Assembly (NCBI RefSeq): GCF_032051675.1
Contig: NZ_CP116968.1
Location: 930,001 to 994,000 of the forward strand
Direction of reading: 5' to 3'
DNA from: Candidatus Nitrospira neomarina
GTDB taxonomy: Bacteria; Nitrospirota; Nitrospiria; Nitrospirales; UBA8639
Length of the DNA: 64,000 bases
The stretch's first letter is position 1, and the number at the start of each line of letters is the position of its first letter. Both the position numbers and the translations under genes were made by a program. The notes beneath the pieces are model-generated. The model was not told the DNA's origin, did not search any database, and worked only from the letters and a program-made list of their open reading frames with translations. Below are positions 8,250 to 16,835 of the stretch, in pieces.

Positions 8250-9608
8250 TTAGCGGAGGCCGTATTCTTTGAGTTTGCGTTGGAGGGTTTTCCGGTGGAT
8301 GCCCAGGAGTTCCGATGTCCGGTTTTCGTCGCCTTGTTGGGCATCGAGGACTTTGAGTATGTGCTCCCGTTCGAGCTGTCCGAGTGTTTTCCAGTCTGGG
8401 TGGGATGGGGATTGGTCGGGTAGCGCGGGAGGCGCGACGAGCGCTAACGGGAGGTCGTGAGACATGATAAGCGAATGTGGAGTCATGACCACGGCTCGTT
8501 CGATGGTATGTTCGAGTTCACGCACATTTCCCGGCCACGAATAGTTGGTAAGCAGGGTTAACGCCTGCGGGTGCACTCCGGTGATGACCTTGTTGTTGAG
8601 CTGGGTATATTTGGTGAGAAAGTAGTCGATGAGTGTGGGGATGTCTTCGACCCGTTCTCTCAGCGATGGCAGATGCAGTGTGACAACGTTGAGCCGATAG
8701 TACAGGTCTTCCCGGAACTTGCCGGATTCCACCAGTTTTTTGAGGTGTTTGTTGGTGGCGGCGATGATGCGGACATCGACTTTTATCGATTCCATGCCGC
8801 CCACACGGCGGATTTCATGCTCTTGCAGGACCCGGAGAAGTTTGCTCTGCAGGTTCGGGGAGATATCGCCGATTTCATCCAGAAAACAGGTGCCTCGATT
8901 GGCCGATTCCAGAAGTCCTTTTTTGAGGGTGATGGCTCCCGTGAAGGCCCCGCGTTCGTGACCGAATAATTCACTTTCCAGAAGATTTTCTGTGAGGGTT
9001 CCGCAATCCACGGCGATAAACGGCCCGTCGCTTCGGAGACTGTTGGCATGGATAGCCCTGGCAATGAGTTCTTTTCCTGTTCCTGTTTCACCATGGATGA
9101 GGACGGTGGATTCCGTTGGGGCGACACGGGCGATGAGTTTGTACACGGCCACCATCGGCGGACTGTTGCCTTGTATCTGGTTGATGCCATTTCCTTTTGG
9201 CAGAAGTGGTTGAATGGTTACGCGTGCCTGCTCCAGGGTGAGTTTATGGTCACAGGCCCGTCGGACGACGGAACGAATTTCTTCCAATGCGAAAGGCTTG
9301 GAGAGGTAATCGAAGGCCCCGGCCTTGATCCCTTCCACTGCGGTCGACAACGACCCATAGGCGGTGAGGAGGATGACCTGGGTGAGGGGGCTGCGTTTTC
9401 GTGTTTCAGCCAGGAGGGCGAGTCCATCCATGTGTGGCATTTGAATATCCGATAACACTACATCCGGCGTTTGATCGACGAAGGTGTGTAGGGCGGCTTG
9501 ACTGCTCGTCGCAGTGTAGACCTGATAGCCTTCTTTTTCCATGATTTCCCGAAGCAGGATCAGTGTGTCCGGTTCATCATCGACGATGAGGATGGTCGCT
9601 TTATGCAT
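8250..9608 (-). CDS. NtrC-family sigma-54-dependent response regulator
   Basis: The product is 452 residues in three domains. The receiver (residues 5-115) has DDE at 10-12 and phospho-acceptor Asp54. The central AAA+ domain has Walker A GETGTGKE at 173-180, GAFTGA at 220-225 for contact with sigma-54, and Walker B FLDEIGDI. The C-terminal Fis-type helix-turn-helix ends NRTSELLGIHRKTLQRKLKEYG. It should activate sigma-54 promoters when phosphorylated by the upstream kinase. Its ATG at 9608 overlaps the kinase stop by eight bases, implying translational coupling, and the GGAGG lies inside the kinase gene. Target genes are not evident nearby. Confidence 0.95.
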   Translation of the reverse strand: MHKATILIVDDEPDTLILLREIMEKEGYQVYTATSSQAALHTFVDQTPDVVLSDIQMPHMDGLALLAETRKRSPLTQVILLTAYGSLSTAVEGIKAGAFDYLSKPFALEEIRSVVRRACDHKLTLEQARVTIQPLLPKGNGINQIQGNSPPMVAVYKLIARVAPTESTVLIHGETGTGKELIARAIHANSLRSDGPFIAVDCGTLTENLLESELFGHERGAFTGAITLKKGLLESANRGTCFLDEIGDISPNLQSKLLRVLQEHEIRRVGGMESIKVDVRIIAATNKHLKKLVESGKFREDLYYRLNVVTLHLPSLRERVEDIPTLIDYFLTKYTQLNNKVITGVHPQALTLLTNYSWPGNVRELEHTIERAVVMTPHSLIMSHDLPLALVAPPALPDQSPSHPDWKTLGQLEREHILKVLDAQQGDENRTSELLGIHRKTLQRKLKEYGLR

Positions 9609-11211
9609 AATCCGAGTTCCTCCAGGACGGCAGCCGAATGAGAAAACGGGTGCCATGGCCCTCTTCGCTGTGCACGGTGATGTGGCCCTTATGCAATTGA
9701 ATAATTTCGGTGGTGATGGCTAGCCCCAATCCCGTTCCTGACCCCACGCTTTTGGTGGTAAAGAAGGGGTCAAAGATTTTTTCTATGTGTTCCCGCGGAA
9801 TTCCTGGTCCTGAATCGTGAATATCAATGATGACCTCCGGTCCCGCTTGAGGGGTATCTTCGGCGTTTCGGGCCTGAATGGTCAATTGTCCGCCGTCCGG
9901 CATGGCATCGATGGCGTTATCGATGAGGTTATTGATGGCCTCCTGAAGATGAAAGGCATCTCCCTGGACCGGCCACAGATCGGGTGCAAAGTGGGTCAGG
10001 CCTTGAATGCCGTGCTCTTGGAGAAGCGGGCGAAATAATAGTAACGACTGGTCGATCAGGGTCGGAACCGAGACCTGTTCGACGGAGATGGTGGGTGTTC
10101 GCGTAAAGGTGAGTAAGTCCTGGATGCTGTGGGTGAGCCGGTCGGTTTGTTTGAGCATGGTTCGCACCCGCTCCAGGACTTCCTGGGGTAGATGCGGATC
10201 TTCCTGGAGTAGTTGAAGGTGTCCGAAGATGGCCGTTAAGGGAGTGCCGATCTTGTGAGCGATGGTGGCGACCAGTTGACCCAAGACAGACAATCGTTGT
10301 TGCCGGAGAATGTCACGTTGTGCAATGGAGAGTCGCTCGTTGACGGCGGCCAACTCTTCATTCCGTTGCCGGAGTTCTGCCGTCGCATCCTCCACTCTGG
10401 TCTGTAGGACATCCCGGGCCTGAGCTAGCGCCTGATTCAATGAGGCATTTTCCCTCATGATCTCCTGGATCTGTTGTGCCATGGAATTGAACTGGCGGGC
10501 TAATTCGCCTATTTCGTCTGTTTTTTCGATCGGGACCAGGGTGGCCCATTGGCCCTTTTGGACTTCAGCCAGCCCGGCTTTTAGCCGTCCAAGTGGACGG
10601 ATCACATGCCGGTAGAGAAAGAAGTTTAACGCCGCCACGATGCCGAATCCCATGATCAGGCTGATGATGAGCGACCAATTGAGAAAGAATCGGGTGATGG
10701 TGGTGAGTTGTCCCGTCCAATATTCGGCGTAGATGACGCCGGTGATTTTTCCCTGTATGGCAAGAGGCGTGGAAAGTTTGAGCCGATCATCACCGGTTTG
10801 ATTGTGAAAGCGGCCTTGGGGTTCTTCAAATTGGAAGGTGTGGGTGACCATCAACGGAATTTCCCTTGAAGCCTCCTTGGTGTCTCCAACTTGCGTCAGC
10901 AGGATGGGCGGTTCATCGGGTTTGGCACCTTTCCCGTAGACCCGGAGAAAGATGAGATCCGGATTCCGGCTCATCAAATCTTTTAAATATTTCTCCCGCA
11001 ATATCGCATTGTGAAAGTGCGTTTCTGATTGAAAGCGCGCGCCGATTTGACGCAGAAGGACAAGAGATTTGGAGTGAATGACATCTTTGGCCAATTCCGC
11101 CACATAATATTGATGCAAGAGTTCCGTGACCAGAATGGCCCCGCCCACAATGAGGATGATGATGAGAGAAGCTTTGGCTTGGAGCTTCCAGGGATGGTGC
11201 CAGGAAATCAT
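9601..11211 (-). CDS. membrane sensor histidine kinase, partner of the NtrC-type regulator
   Basis: The product is 536 residues. A membrane segment (about 14-34), a periplasmic sensor region of about 140 residues, a second membrane segment (about 177-199), HAMP ([13 protein letters not shown]), a coiled coil, then HisKA and HATPase domains ([25 protein letters not shown]). The phospho-acceptor is His319 in [12 protein letters not shown]; the residue after it is Lys instead of the usual Glu or Asp. The open frame reaches 11277; the ATG at 11211 is preferred because it puts the first membrane segment near the N-terminus, but its ribosome binding site is weak. It probably phosphorylates the regulator encoded immediately downstream. 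Confidence 0.9.
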   Translation of the reverse strand: MISWHHPWKLQAKASLIIILIVGGAILVTELLHQYYVAELAKDVIHSKSLVLLRQIGARFQSETHFHNAILREKYLKDLMSRNPDLIFLRVYGKGAKPDEPPILLTQVGDTKEASREIPLMVTHTFQFEEPQGRFHNQTGDDRLKLSTPLAIQGKITGVIYAEYWTGQLTTITRFFLNWSLIISLIMGFGIVAALNFFLYRHVIRPLGRLKAGLAEVQKGQWATLVPIEKTDEIGELARQFNSMAQQIQEIMRENASLNQALAQARDVLQTRVEDATAELRQRNEELAAVNERLSIAQRDILRQQRLSVLGQLVATIAHKIGTPLTAIFGHLQLLQEDPHLPQEVLERVRTMLKQTDRLTHSIQDLLTFTRTPTISVEQVSVPTLIDQSLLLFRPLLQEHGIQGLTHFAPDLWPVQGDAFHLQEAINNLIDNAIDAMPDGGQLTIQARNAEDTPQAGPEVIIDIHDSGPGIPREHIEKIFDPFFTTKSVGSGTGLGLAITTEIIQLHKGHITVHSEEGHGTRFLIRLPSWRNSDYA

Positions 11212-11390
11212 TGTTTGAAATTTCCACGGATGGTTATCATCTTGTGATAAGGGTTGCAGGGATACCAAAGGTCGCATGCCGGATGGAGGATGGGGAATGC
11301 GTGCGTCACATGCCTCTATCCTGCAAAGGCTTTGTCAGCCTGAGAGAATCGAAGGATCTCGCCCAGGTGTGCCTCTTTAATCTTGGCACA

Positions 11391-11417
11391 GATTCTTCGC
11401 CTCCGGCTCAGAATGAC
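11391..11417. repeat. REP-like imperfect palindrome
   Basis: GATTCTTCGCCTCCGGCTCA followed by GAATGAC; the ATTCT and AGAAT arms pair around a GC-rich centre. Short palindromes of this kind are common dispersed intergenic elements in bacteria. It lies in the 372-base gap (11212-11583) between the kinase start and the hydrolase end. Nothing else in that gap is supported. Copy number elsewhere in the genome cannot be judged here. Confidence 0.4.
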
Positions 11418-11583
11418 AATATGGCCGGCTTCCCGGTTCATTTTGCCAATGGCTCATGCAGTATGAGTGCCTTTAGGTCGCCACATGACACAGCCTGTCA
11501 CTCTTTCCCGTCTCATTGTCTGATTCCTTGCGCCTATTGTTTCCGATTTTTTTGGTTGGACACTAAGACGAGTTGAGGGCCGA

Positions 11584-12330
11584 CTACGGGTTTCTGGTTC
11601 GCTGGTAGTGTTGGCAGGATCGGACAAAGGCCCGCAAGAGCCGTTGTGTGGTCTGACTGCGGAGTTGTCGTTCCGGGTGCCACTGAATGGTAAATATGTG
11701 AGGGTATTTGGGATGTTCCATCGCCTCAATGAGTCCGTCGCTGGCGATGGCGGCAGGAATGAAATCTGGAGCCAGTGTCCGGACACCCTGGTGATGTTCT
11801 GTGGCCACTACCTTGCGACCTTTTCCGAGGATTTTTGCTAATCGAGTGCCCTGAATGACTTTGACTGGATGCAGCCCGTTTTTCTTTCCTTCATGATCCA
11901 CATTGTAGCCCTTCTTGGGCGGGTGAATATGTTGATGAAGGGTTCCGCCTTCCAGGACATTGATTAGCTGCATGCCATAGCAGATTCCTAAAATGGGTAA
12001 CCGACGGGTTTTCCCGGCGTGGTATAACCAGGCTTCAAATTTGGACCGGTTTTGAAACGCAACTTTTGTGCGTTTTTTGGGGCGTTCTCCATACCAGGTT
12101 GGGTCCAAATCGTCCCCTCCGACAATGACCAACCCGTCGATGCCTTCTAAATAGCGGTTGCGAAGGGTTTCTCTGTGGTTAATCGGGAGCAACACGGGAT
12201 GGCCGCCCGCTTCAGTGACGGCGGCTGCATAGCGGTGATCACATAACAAGTCGTAGTTGGCGAAGTCCTTCCGTTTAGACACGGCTTCACAGGTGATCCC
12301 GATCAACGGGGCGGGATAGCGTTTACTCAT
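11584..12330 (-). CDS. class-I amidotransferase / gamma-glutamyl-GABA hydrolase family protein (peptidase C26)
   Basis: The product is 248 residues. It shows the C26/PuuD pattern: PLIGITCE at the N-terminus, GLVIVGGDDLDP, the nucleophile elbow PILGICYGMQLINV with catalytic Cys, VVATEHHQGV, and the catalytic His-Glu pair in TIQWHPE. The family hydrolyses gamma-glutamyl amide bonds. The ATG at 12330 overlaps the stop of the upstream GCS2-family gene by eight bases, so the two are co-translated; no independent ribosome binding site is visible. The open frame continues upstream, but that part is antisense-like overlap with the neighbour. The exact substrate is unknown. Confidence 0.85.
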   Translation of the reverse strand: MSKRYPAPLIGITCEAVSKRKDFANYDLLCDHRYAAAVTEAGGHPVLLPINHRETLRNRYLEGIDGLVIVGGDDLDPTWYGERPKKRTKVAFQNRSKFEAWLYHAGKTRRLPILGICYGMQLINVLEGGTLHQHIHPPKKGYNVDHEGKKNGLHPVKVIQGTRLAKILGKGRKVVATEHHQGVRTLAPDFIPAAIASDGLIEAMEHPKYPHIFTIQWHPERQLRSQTTQRLLRAFVRSCQHYQRTRNP

Positions 12331-13441
12331 CGATGGAGGCTCGTTTTCGACCCAGCCACACCCGTTCGGTGCTGGGAAAGGGCACTTCCAGTTCTGCGGC
12401 AAAATCCTGCAAAGTATTGCCACTGAGCAAATGCCCCAATCCTGAGCGATAGCGTTTGGCGAAACGGCGTTGCCAGGTTTGCGGGTGTTCGCGAATGGCC
12501 AGAGCCACCGCATCATGAATGAGTCGGGCTCCGTTATATCTGCGTTTGAGCAGGCGCAGGACCTCATAAATTTCTTCAGGAATATCCATGGCGTCGAATT
12601 CCTCTCGGTGTTCCCACAAGAACTGGTCTAAATAGTCCGGAGCCGGCATCCATTCGCGTTTCCAGGGAAGCCTGGCTTTCATGCCTTTCGTGGCGGCTTC
12701 TGTCCGGGCGAGGAGGTAATCGGCATGGCTCATTCGATTGGCCGCGGCTTCTCCCCGCAGCCATCGCAGGCAGACCGCCTTAACCAGGCATAAATTAGCC
12801 ACGACAAATTCCGGAATATTGGAATCGAATACCCGTATTTCCAGAGTGGGCGGTTTGGTTTTCCGGCCTTTGCTATAGACCAGTTCCCTGGTATCGACCG
12901 ATGTGAGATCCCCTCGTTTTGTGGGGGTGAAGTAGGTGGCATTTCCACGAAGAAACCGGTTTGAGGCTTTGCCCGTGACTTTTTTGTCCCAGATGGGAGA
13001 ATTGGCTCCGGTCGCGATGAGCAACGGAAGCTGGTCATGAAGGTGCCAGCTGAGTGCGGTGGCTTCTTGTTTGGTGAGTTTACGATTGGCGACAGAGATG
13101 TGGAGATGGGTGCCGGCAAACCGGTTCGTCCAGCCTCCCACAAATAACGGCACACGATAGTCCTGTTCGTCTTCTCGACTGCGATACAGACCTCGCAGAT
13201 ATTTTCGCAAACCGGCTTTAAGTAAAAACAAGCTTTCCCGGATGGTCGTGAATGGTCGGCTATTATATTCACTGCCGATGGAGGCATCCCGGGTAAATCG
13301 TTCGCCGGATTCAGAAAGACCAGGGCGGGGTTTTGACAGGCGCCTGCCGATCTTGTGATCGGTGACATTGATACTGTACGCCTCAATTTCGACGCCAATG
13401 ACGATTCGTTGATGAAACGGAGTGTGTGTTAAGCCTGCCAT
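12323..13441 (-). CDS. glutamate-cysteine ligase family (GCS2-like) carboxylate-amine ligase
   Basis: The product is 372 residues. The N-terminal GVEIEAYSI, the central FAGTHLHISVANR, SNRFLRGNATYF and LEIRVFDSN match the ATP-grasp-like fold of GCS2/YbdK proteins, which join the gamma-carboxyl of glutamate (or a similar acid) to an amine. It is the first gene of a two-gene unit with the C26 hydrolase, with an 8-base overlap. The pairing of a gamma-glutamyl ligase with a gamma-glutamyl hydrolase suggests turnover of a gamma-glutamyl compound, but the amine partner cannot be read from sequence. The start ATG at 13441 has only a weak GGAC upstream. Confidence 0.75.
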   Translation of the reverse strand: MAGLTHTPFHQRIVIGVEIEAYSINVTDHKIGRRLSKPRPGLSESGERFTRDASIGSEYNSRPFTTIRESLFLLKAGLRKYLRGLYRSREDEQDYRVPLFVGGWTNRFAGTHLHISVANRKLTKQEATALSWHLHDQLPLLIATGANSPIWDKKVTGKASNRFLRGNATYFTPTKRGDLTSVDTRELVYSKGRKTKPPTLEIRVFDSNIPEFVVANLCLVKAVCLRWLRGEAAANRMSHADYLLARTEAATKGMKARLPWKREWMPAPDYLDQFLWEHREEFDAMDIPEEIYEVLRLLKRRYNGARLIHDAVALAIREHPQTWQRRFAKRYRSGLGHLLSGNTLQDFAAELEVPFPSTERVWLGRKRASIDE

Positions 13442-14064
13442 GGCAAGATCGTATGTCCTTATCTGTTGTGGTGGTCCATGAACGGGACTGGTTTTGGGTG
13501 TCTACTCAGATTCGTGCCACCTTCCCAGGGCGGAACCATCCGTCAGAGAAGGAGATTTTCCTGCGAATATGAAGGGGTTGAGCTTGGTGAATGTACAGCA
13601 GACCAATGCAGAGTATCCCGCTCAAAATTTCGGGAATAACTTGTAATGTGGAAACACGTTCAAATAGATACCGGAATTTTGGAAGGTCAATGGGACAGAC
13701 ACCAGGTGCTAATTGTATCCCTCTGGGCAGGAAGAGTCTAGAAGGGGTAAATTGTTCCTCGATTTTTTCGGGTTGTTCCTTGAGTCCAAAACATCTACTG
13801 TATGGGCAAGGCCCTCTCCCAATTTGTCTTCCTGAGCCCCTTGAAAGGATCTGCGACAAGAATGAATAAGCCCAACTGAGACTGATGGTCTTCGATTGAA
13901 CTCGGATTGTGCCCCTTCGACTACGATCAGGGCAGGCTTGTCGAACAGCTCTGGATGACAAGGTCGCTCAAAATGACATCGCCTCCCCCGGCGTCTTCGC
14001 TTCGTTCATGGTTATCTATACCGTGAACATTATCTGACCACTCGCCAACAAAAAAGTGCGGGAA
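13442..14064. other. 623-base gap with repeat debris
   Basis: Open frames on both strands (13506-13961 minus, 13591-13869 plus) overlap each other. Neither has a convincing ribosome binding site, and the minus-strand one runs through the palindromic repeat at 13916-13945, so I do not call either. A degenerate relative of the 20-bp motif (TGAACATTATCTGACCA) occurs near 14023-14039. Confidence 0.4.
13916..13945. repeat. REP-like palindrome (TTCGAC…GTCGAA)
   Basis: TTCGACTACGATCAGGGCAG followed by GCTTGTCGAA. The terminal TTCGAC and GTCGAA are exact inverted copies. Sequences of this form (TTCGACTACGCTCAGGGC…) are familiar dispersed intergenic repeats in many bacterial genomes. A single copy was seen in this window. 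Confidence 0.5.
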
Positions 14065-14298
14065 TTAAGCGCCCATGACGGCCGCTTTTCCTCTTTTGAC
14101 AAAATCGTCAACTGTTTCTTTGGTATTATCTAGCCAGTCTTCGGCTTGATCCAAGGTATCGGAGGCAAGATCGTGTAGGTCTTCTCTGGTTCGTTTCCCG
14201 GACTGAGGGGCCCACAACAACCCTGCTGCGATTCCCAATGTGATTCCGGACACAAAGGCCATCGTCCCGATTGCGCATCCTGAAGACATCCTTTTCAT
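14065..14298 (-). CDS. YtxH domain stress protein
   Basis: The product is 77 residues. A hydrophobic segment (FVSGITLGIAAGLLWAPQSGKRTRE) is followed by an amphipathic helical tail (DLASDTLDQAEDWLDNTKETVDDFV). The G-x-x-x-G-x-x-x-G-L-L-x-A-P-x-S-G-x-x-x-R signature defines the YtxH family, small membrane-associated general stress proteins. GAGGGAGG upstream of the ATG sets the start. Transcribed alone toward the repeat-rich gap. Confidence 0.85.
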   Translation of the reverse strand: MKRMSSGCAIGTMAFVSGITLGIAAGLLWAPQSGKRTREDLHDLASDTLDQAEDWLDNTKETVDDFVKRGKAAVMGA

Positions 14299-14655
14299 TG
14301 CGACCTCCCTCTTTTTATACGTCTGCTGAAAATGGTGAATGTTGGCCGACCCGTTCGGTTTACTTTCTCCCTCTCAATATTTTTAGAAGCAACTGATGTG
14401 CCAGTGATGGTTGTGTCAATTCATTATAAACGATGGCCCGATTTTGAGCATTATGTGAATTTCCAGTTCGGTTCTGTATTCAGGATGGAACAATTTGTCT
14501 TTGTGTGAGACGGTTTGTTTTGGTAAAGGATGGAGGTGCTGGGTTTTGGCGGGTAAGAGAATTTGCTGGGTCATGCACGGCCCTCGCTAAGGCGTCATGT
14601 GTTGGATATGGTCTGTGGGCGTGGTGAATGTTTCATGGGGCAGGAGGGGGTGTGG

Positions 14656-15474
14656 ATGTCAGATGACATGTTGAGTTCCGATATATCCACTTGCATTCAG
14701 ATTCACCGTGCGACGGTGTACCGAGGCACTCAGCCCGTCCTTCATGATTTGTCCCTGGTGATTGGCCAGGGGTGTTCGACCGTCATCCTGGGTCCCAATG
14801 GGTCAGGGAAATCGACATTCATGAAACTGCTATCGAGGGAACTGTATCCGGTCGTCGGGACGGATCGATATGTCCGACTGATGGGGAAGGAGCACTGGAA
14901 TGTGTGGGACCTACGCGCACAGATCGGGTTAATTTCGGCGGAAATGCAACAGGCCTACCCCTGTCATACAACCGGGCTGGACATTATTCTTTCGGGGTTT
15001 TTCTCCAGTTTGGACGTGTATGAACATCAAACCATCCGTCTCCGACATCGTACCAAAAGCTCTGAGATGATGCGCATGCTCGGGATTGCCCATCTTCGAG
15101 ATCGCCCTTTCGGGGAGATGTCGACCGGAGAACAACGGCGAGCCTTGTTAGGACGGGCATTGGTTCACGAGCCTCGGATCCTTGTGTTAGATGAGCCAAC
15201 AACCGGACTGGATGTGCAGGCTTGTTTTCAATACCTTCAGATCATTCGAAATTTCATACGCCATGGAGGCACGGTGATTTTGGTGACGCACCATGTCCAT
15301 GAAATTCCTCCTGAGATTGAGCGGGTCGTGTTGTTGAAACAGGGCCGGATTATGGAAGATGGTCCAAAGGGGAATGTACTGAATGATCACAGCTTGTCTG
15401 CCCTTTTTGAGACTCCGGTTCATCTTCTCCATGATCAGGGATGGTTTCAGATTGTTCCTGCCTTACCCGGATAA
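14656..15474 (+). CDS. ABC transporter ATP-binding protein
   Basis: The product is 272 residues, a single nucleotide-binding domain. Walker A is GPNGSGKST, the Q-loop region includes IGLISAEMQQAY, the signature is MSTGEQRRALLGRAL (variant of LSGGQ), Walker B is ILVLDEPTTGLD and the switch His is in LVTHHVHEIPPEI. The ATG at 14656 lies behind AGGAGGGGG with ideal spacing; longer forms starting at 14563 or 14635 have no site. No permease or binding protein is adjacent, so it is an orphan ATPase of the iron/molybdate-importer type or a ModF-like protein. The substrate cannot be assigned. Confidence 0.85.
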   Translation: MSDDMLSSDISTCIQIHRATVYRGTQPVLHDLSLVIGQGCSTVILGPNGSGKSTFMKLLSRELYPVVGTDRYVRLMGKEHWNVWDLRAQIGLISAEMQQAYPCHTTGLDIILSGFFSSLDVYEHQTIRLRHRTKSSEMMRMLGIAHLRDRPFGEMSTGEQRRALLGRALVHEPRILVLDEPTTGLDVQACFQYLQIIRNFIRHGGTVILVTHHVHEIPPEIERVVLLKQGRIMEDGPKGNVLNDHSLSALFETPVHLLHDQGWFQIVPALPG

Positions 15475-15545
15475 GATCGGGTTAGGAAGACCGTTTGTTT
15501 AAGGGGCTGAAGATGACATTGCCTTCCGGGACGTGTTCTATTCCC

Positions 15546-15640
15546 TAGCAGGGTGTTTAAAAAGCATGCCCTGAGTCTGGCCGAAGGGTTCGCCAGCGGC
15601 GTTCTCGCCCCTTGGCCTTTGAATTTTTCAACAGCCTGCA
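15546..15640. repeat. 95-bp palindromic repeat element (MITE-like)
   Basis: The ends are near-perfect inverted copies: TAGCAGGGTGTTTAAAAAG at the left and AATTTTTCAACAGCCTGCA at the right. The interior has CGAAGGGTTCGCCAGCGGCG, itself partly self-complementary. Elements of this form (GCAGGCTGTTGAAAAAG ends around a GC-rich centre) are, to my knowledge, recurrent in Nitrospira-like genomes. It may fold into one long hairpin in RNA and could end transcription of the ABC gene upstream. Confidence 0.6.
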
Positions 15641-15720
15641 CGAGGATCCTGGTTTATCCGGCATGGTCTGGACACGAGGTTTCCATTTTTTAAATCCTGT
15701 GTTAAGGAAAGAGGGCGGAT

Positions 15721-16809
15721 ATGGTTGACGGGTTTCTTCTCTTTACGGTCTTGGATGTATGGCGGATGGTGTTGCCGTTGGGGTTGACACTTCTATTGCT
15801 GATGACGGATCTACTGTGTCGATGGCGGAGCGATAACCCACATAAAGGCCTGCGCGACCTTCTCAGCTCCCTGGTTCTTCGCTTAACGCTCGGGTTATGG
15901 GTGTTGTGCGGGATTATCGGTCTTCTTGTGCCCGCCATTCTTGGGTATCCGCTGCCGGAATCCCATATTGCCGGAGGACCGTGGAGCTATGAAGAAATTC
16001 TGGGTTTTGTGTTGGGGGGAATCTGTCTTTGGAAAAGCCGACCGCAGGAAAATCCTGGAGGAAATTCAGGCCCTGTCTGGCTGGTCTGTGCAGGCATGCT
16101 ATTTTGGGGAGCAGGTGTCGTATGGATTGGGCGATGGGATGCGATGGCTCATGAGGGGTATGTGGGCAGTGGGTGGTTTCTTCTTGGATTGTCGACCGTG
16201 GATTGGACTCGTGTCATTCCGAAAAGCCTGCACCTCCTTTTTGCCAGCTTGGCAGCAGGGGGGTTGGTGGTGACGGTGCTTGGTCTGCTCGGGTGGTCAG
16301 GTGCGTCGAATGGTTCCGCCTCAACCATTCTTTCCCGCTACCCCCCCTCTGATGAGCGTGTTCGTTATGGTGTGGGATGGATGTTAACGGGGCTGGTTCC
16401 GCAAGTGCTTATCGGACCCTGGTTGTTTCTCGTCTTGGGTGAGGTGCCGAGGGGAGGACTGATTGACGGGGCGGGTTTGCCCTCTATGTTCTTCTTTGTG
16501 GGGGTAACCACTGCGTTACTGGCCATGGTCTTGTTGAATGCGTCATTTATGGTTCCCCAGGTCAAAGGTCTTGTTTGGGGAGGGCTCATTTGTACGGTGA
16601 CGACGCTGGTGCTGATGGGAATGATCCGGTATGTGATGTTTCTGGGCACCCTGCAGGCACAGGGGATTCCCATTGCGATTGGAAATCTGACCCTGTTTCA
16701 TCTTCTGACCGTCCTGGTTCTGACAGGTCTTGTTGGAGCGATTCTCGTTCGTTGGTGCGTATGGCCCATTGCTGTTTTTCAAACAGGGCCGAACCGTGCC
16801 GGAGACTAG
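15721..16809 (+). CDS. polytopic membrane protein, possibly haem-binding
   Basis: The product is 362 residues with about nine or ten membrane helices. The segment RVIPKSLHLLFASLAAGGLVV places a His at the start of a helix in a way reminiscent of cytochrome-b or bd-oxidase-like haem-binding membrane proteins. A few other His residues occur (LFHLLTVLVL near the C-terminus). The assignment is tentative; no cytochrome bd signature is complete. The ATG at 15721 follows AAAGAGGGCGG. It lies 26 bases upstream of metF and may be co-transcribed with it. Electron-transfer or sensing roles are both possible. Confidence 0.5.
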   Translation: MVDGFLLFTVLDVWRMVLPLGLTLLLLMTDLLCRWRSDNPHKGLRDLLSSLVLRLTLGLWVLCGIIGLLVPAILGYPLPESHIAGGPWSYEEILGFVLGGICLWKSRPQENPGGNSGPVWLVCAGMLFWGAGVVWIGRWDAMAHEGYVGSGWFLLGLSTVDWTRVIPKSLHLLFASLAAGGLVVTVLGLLGWSGASNGSASTILSRYPPSDERVRYGVGWMLTGLVPQVLIGPWLFLVLGEVPRGGLIDGAGLPSMFFFVGVTTALLAMVLLNASFMVPQVKGLVWGGLICTVTTLVLMGMIRYVMFLGTLQAQGIPIAIGNLTLFHLLTVLVLTGLVGAILVRWCVWPIAVFQTGPNRAGD

Positions 16810-16835
16810 ACAAATCTTGGTGAGCAATTTAAGGT

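Noticed and set aside
13506-13961. 151-codon minus-strand frame and 92-codon plus-strand frame
   Set aside because: They overlap each other, run through a palindromic repeat, and show no start signal or recognisable domain.
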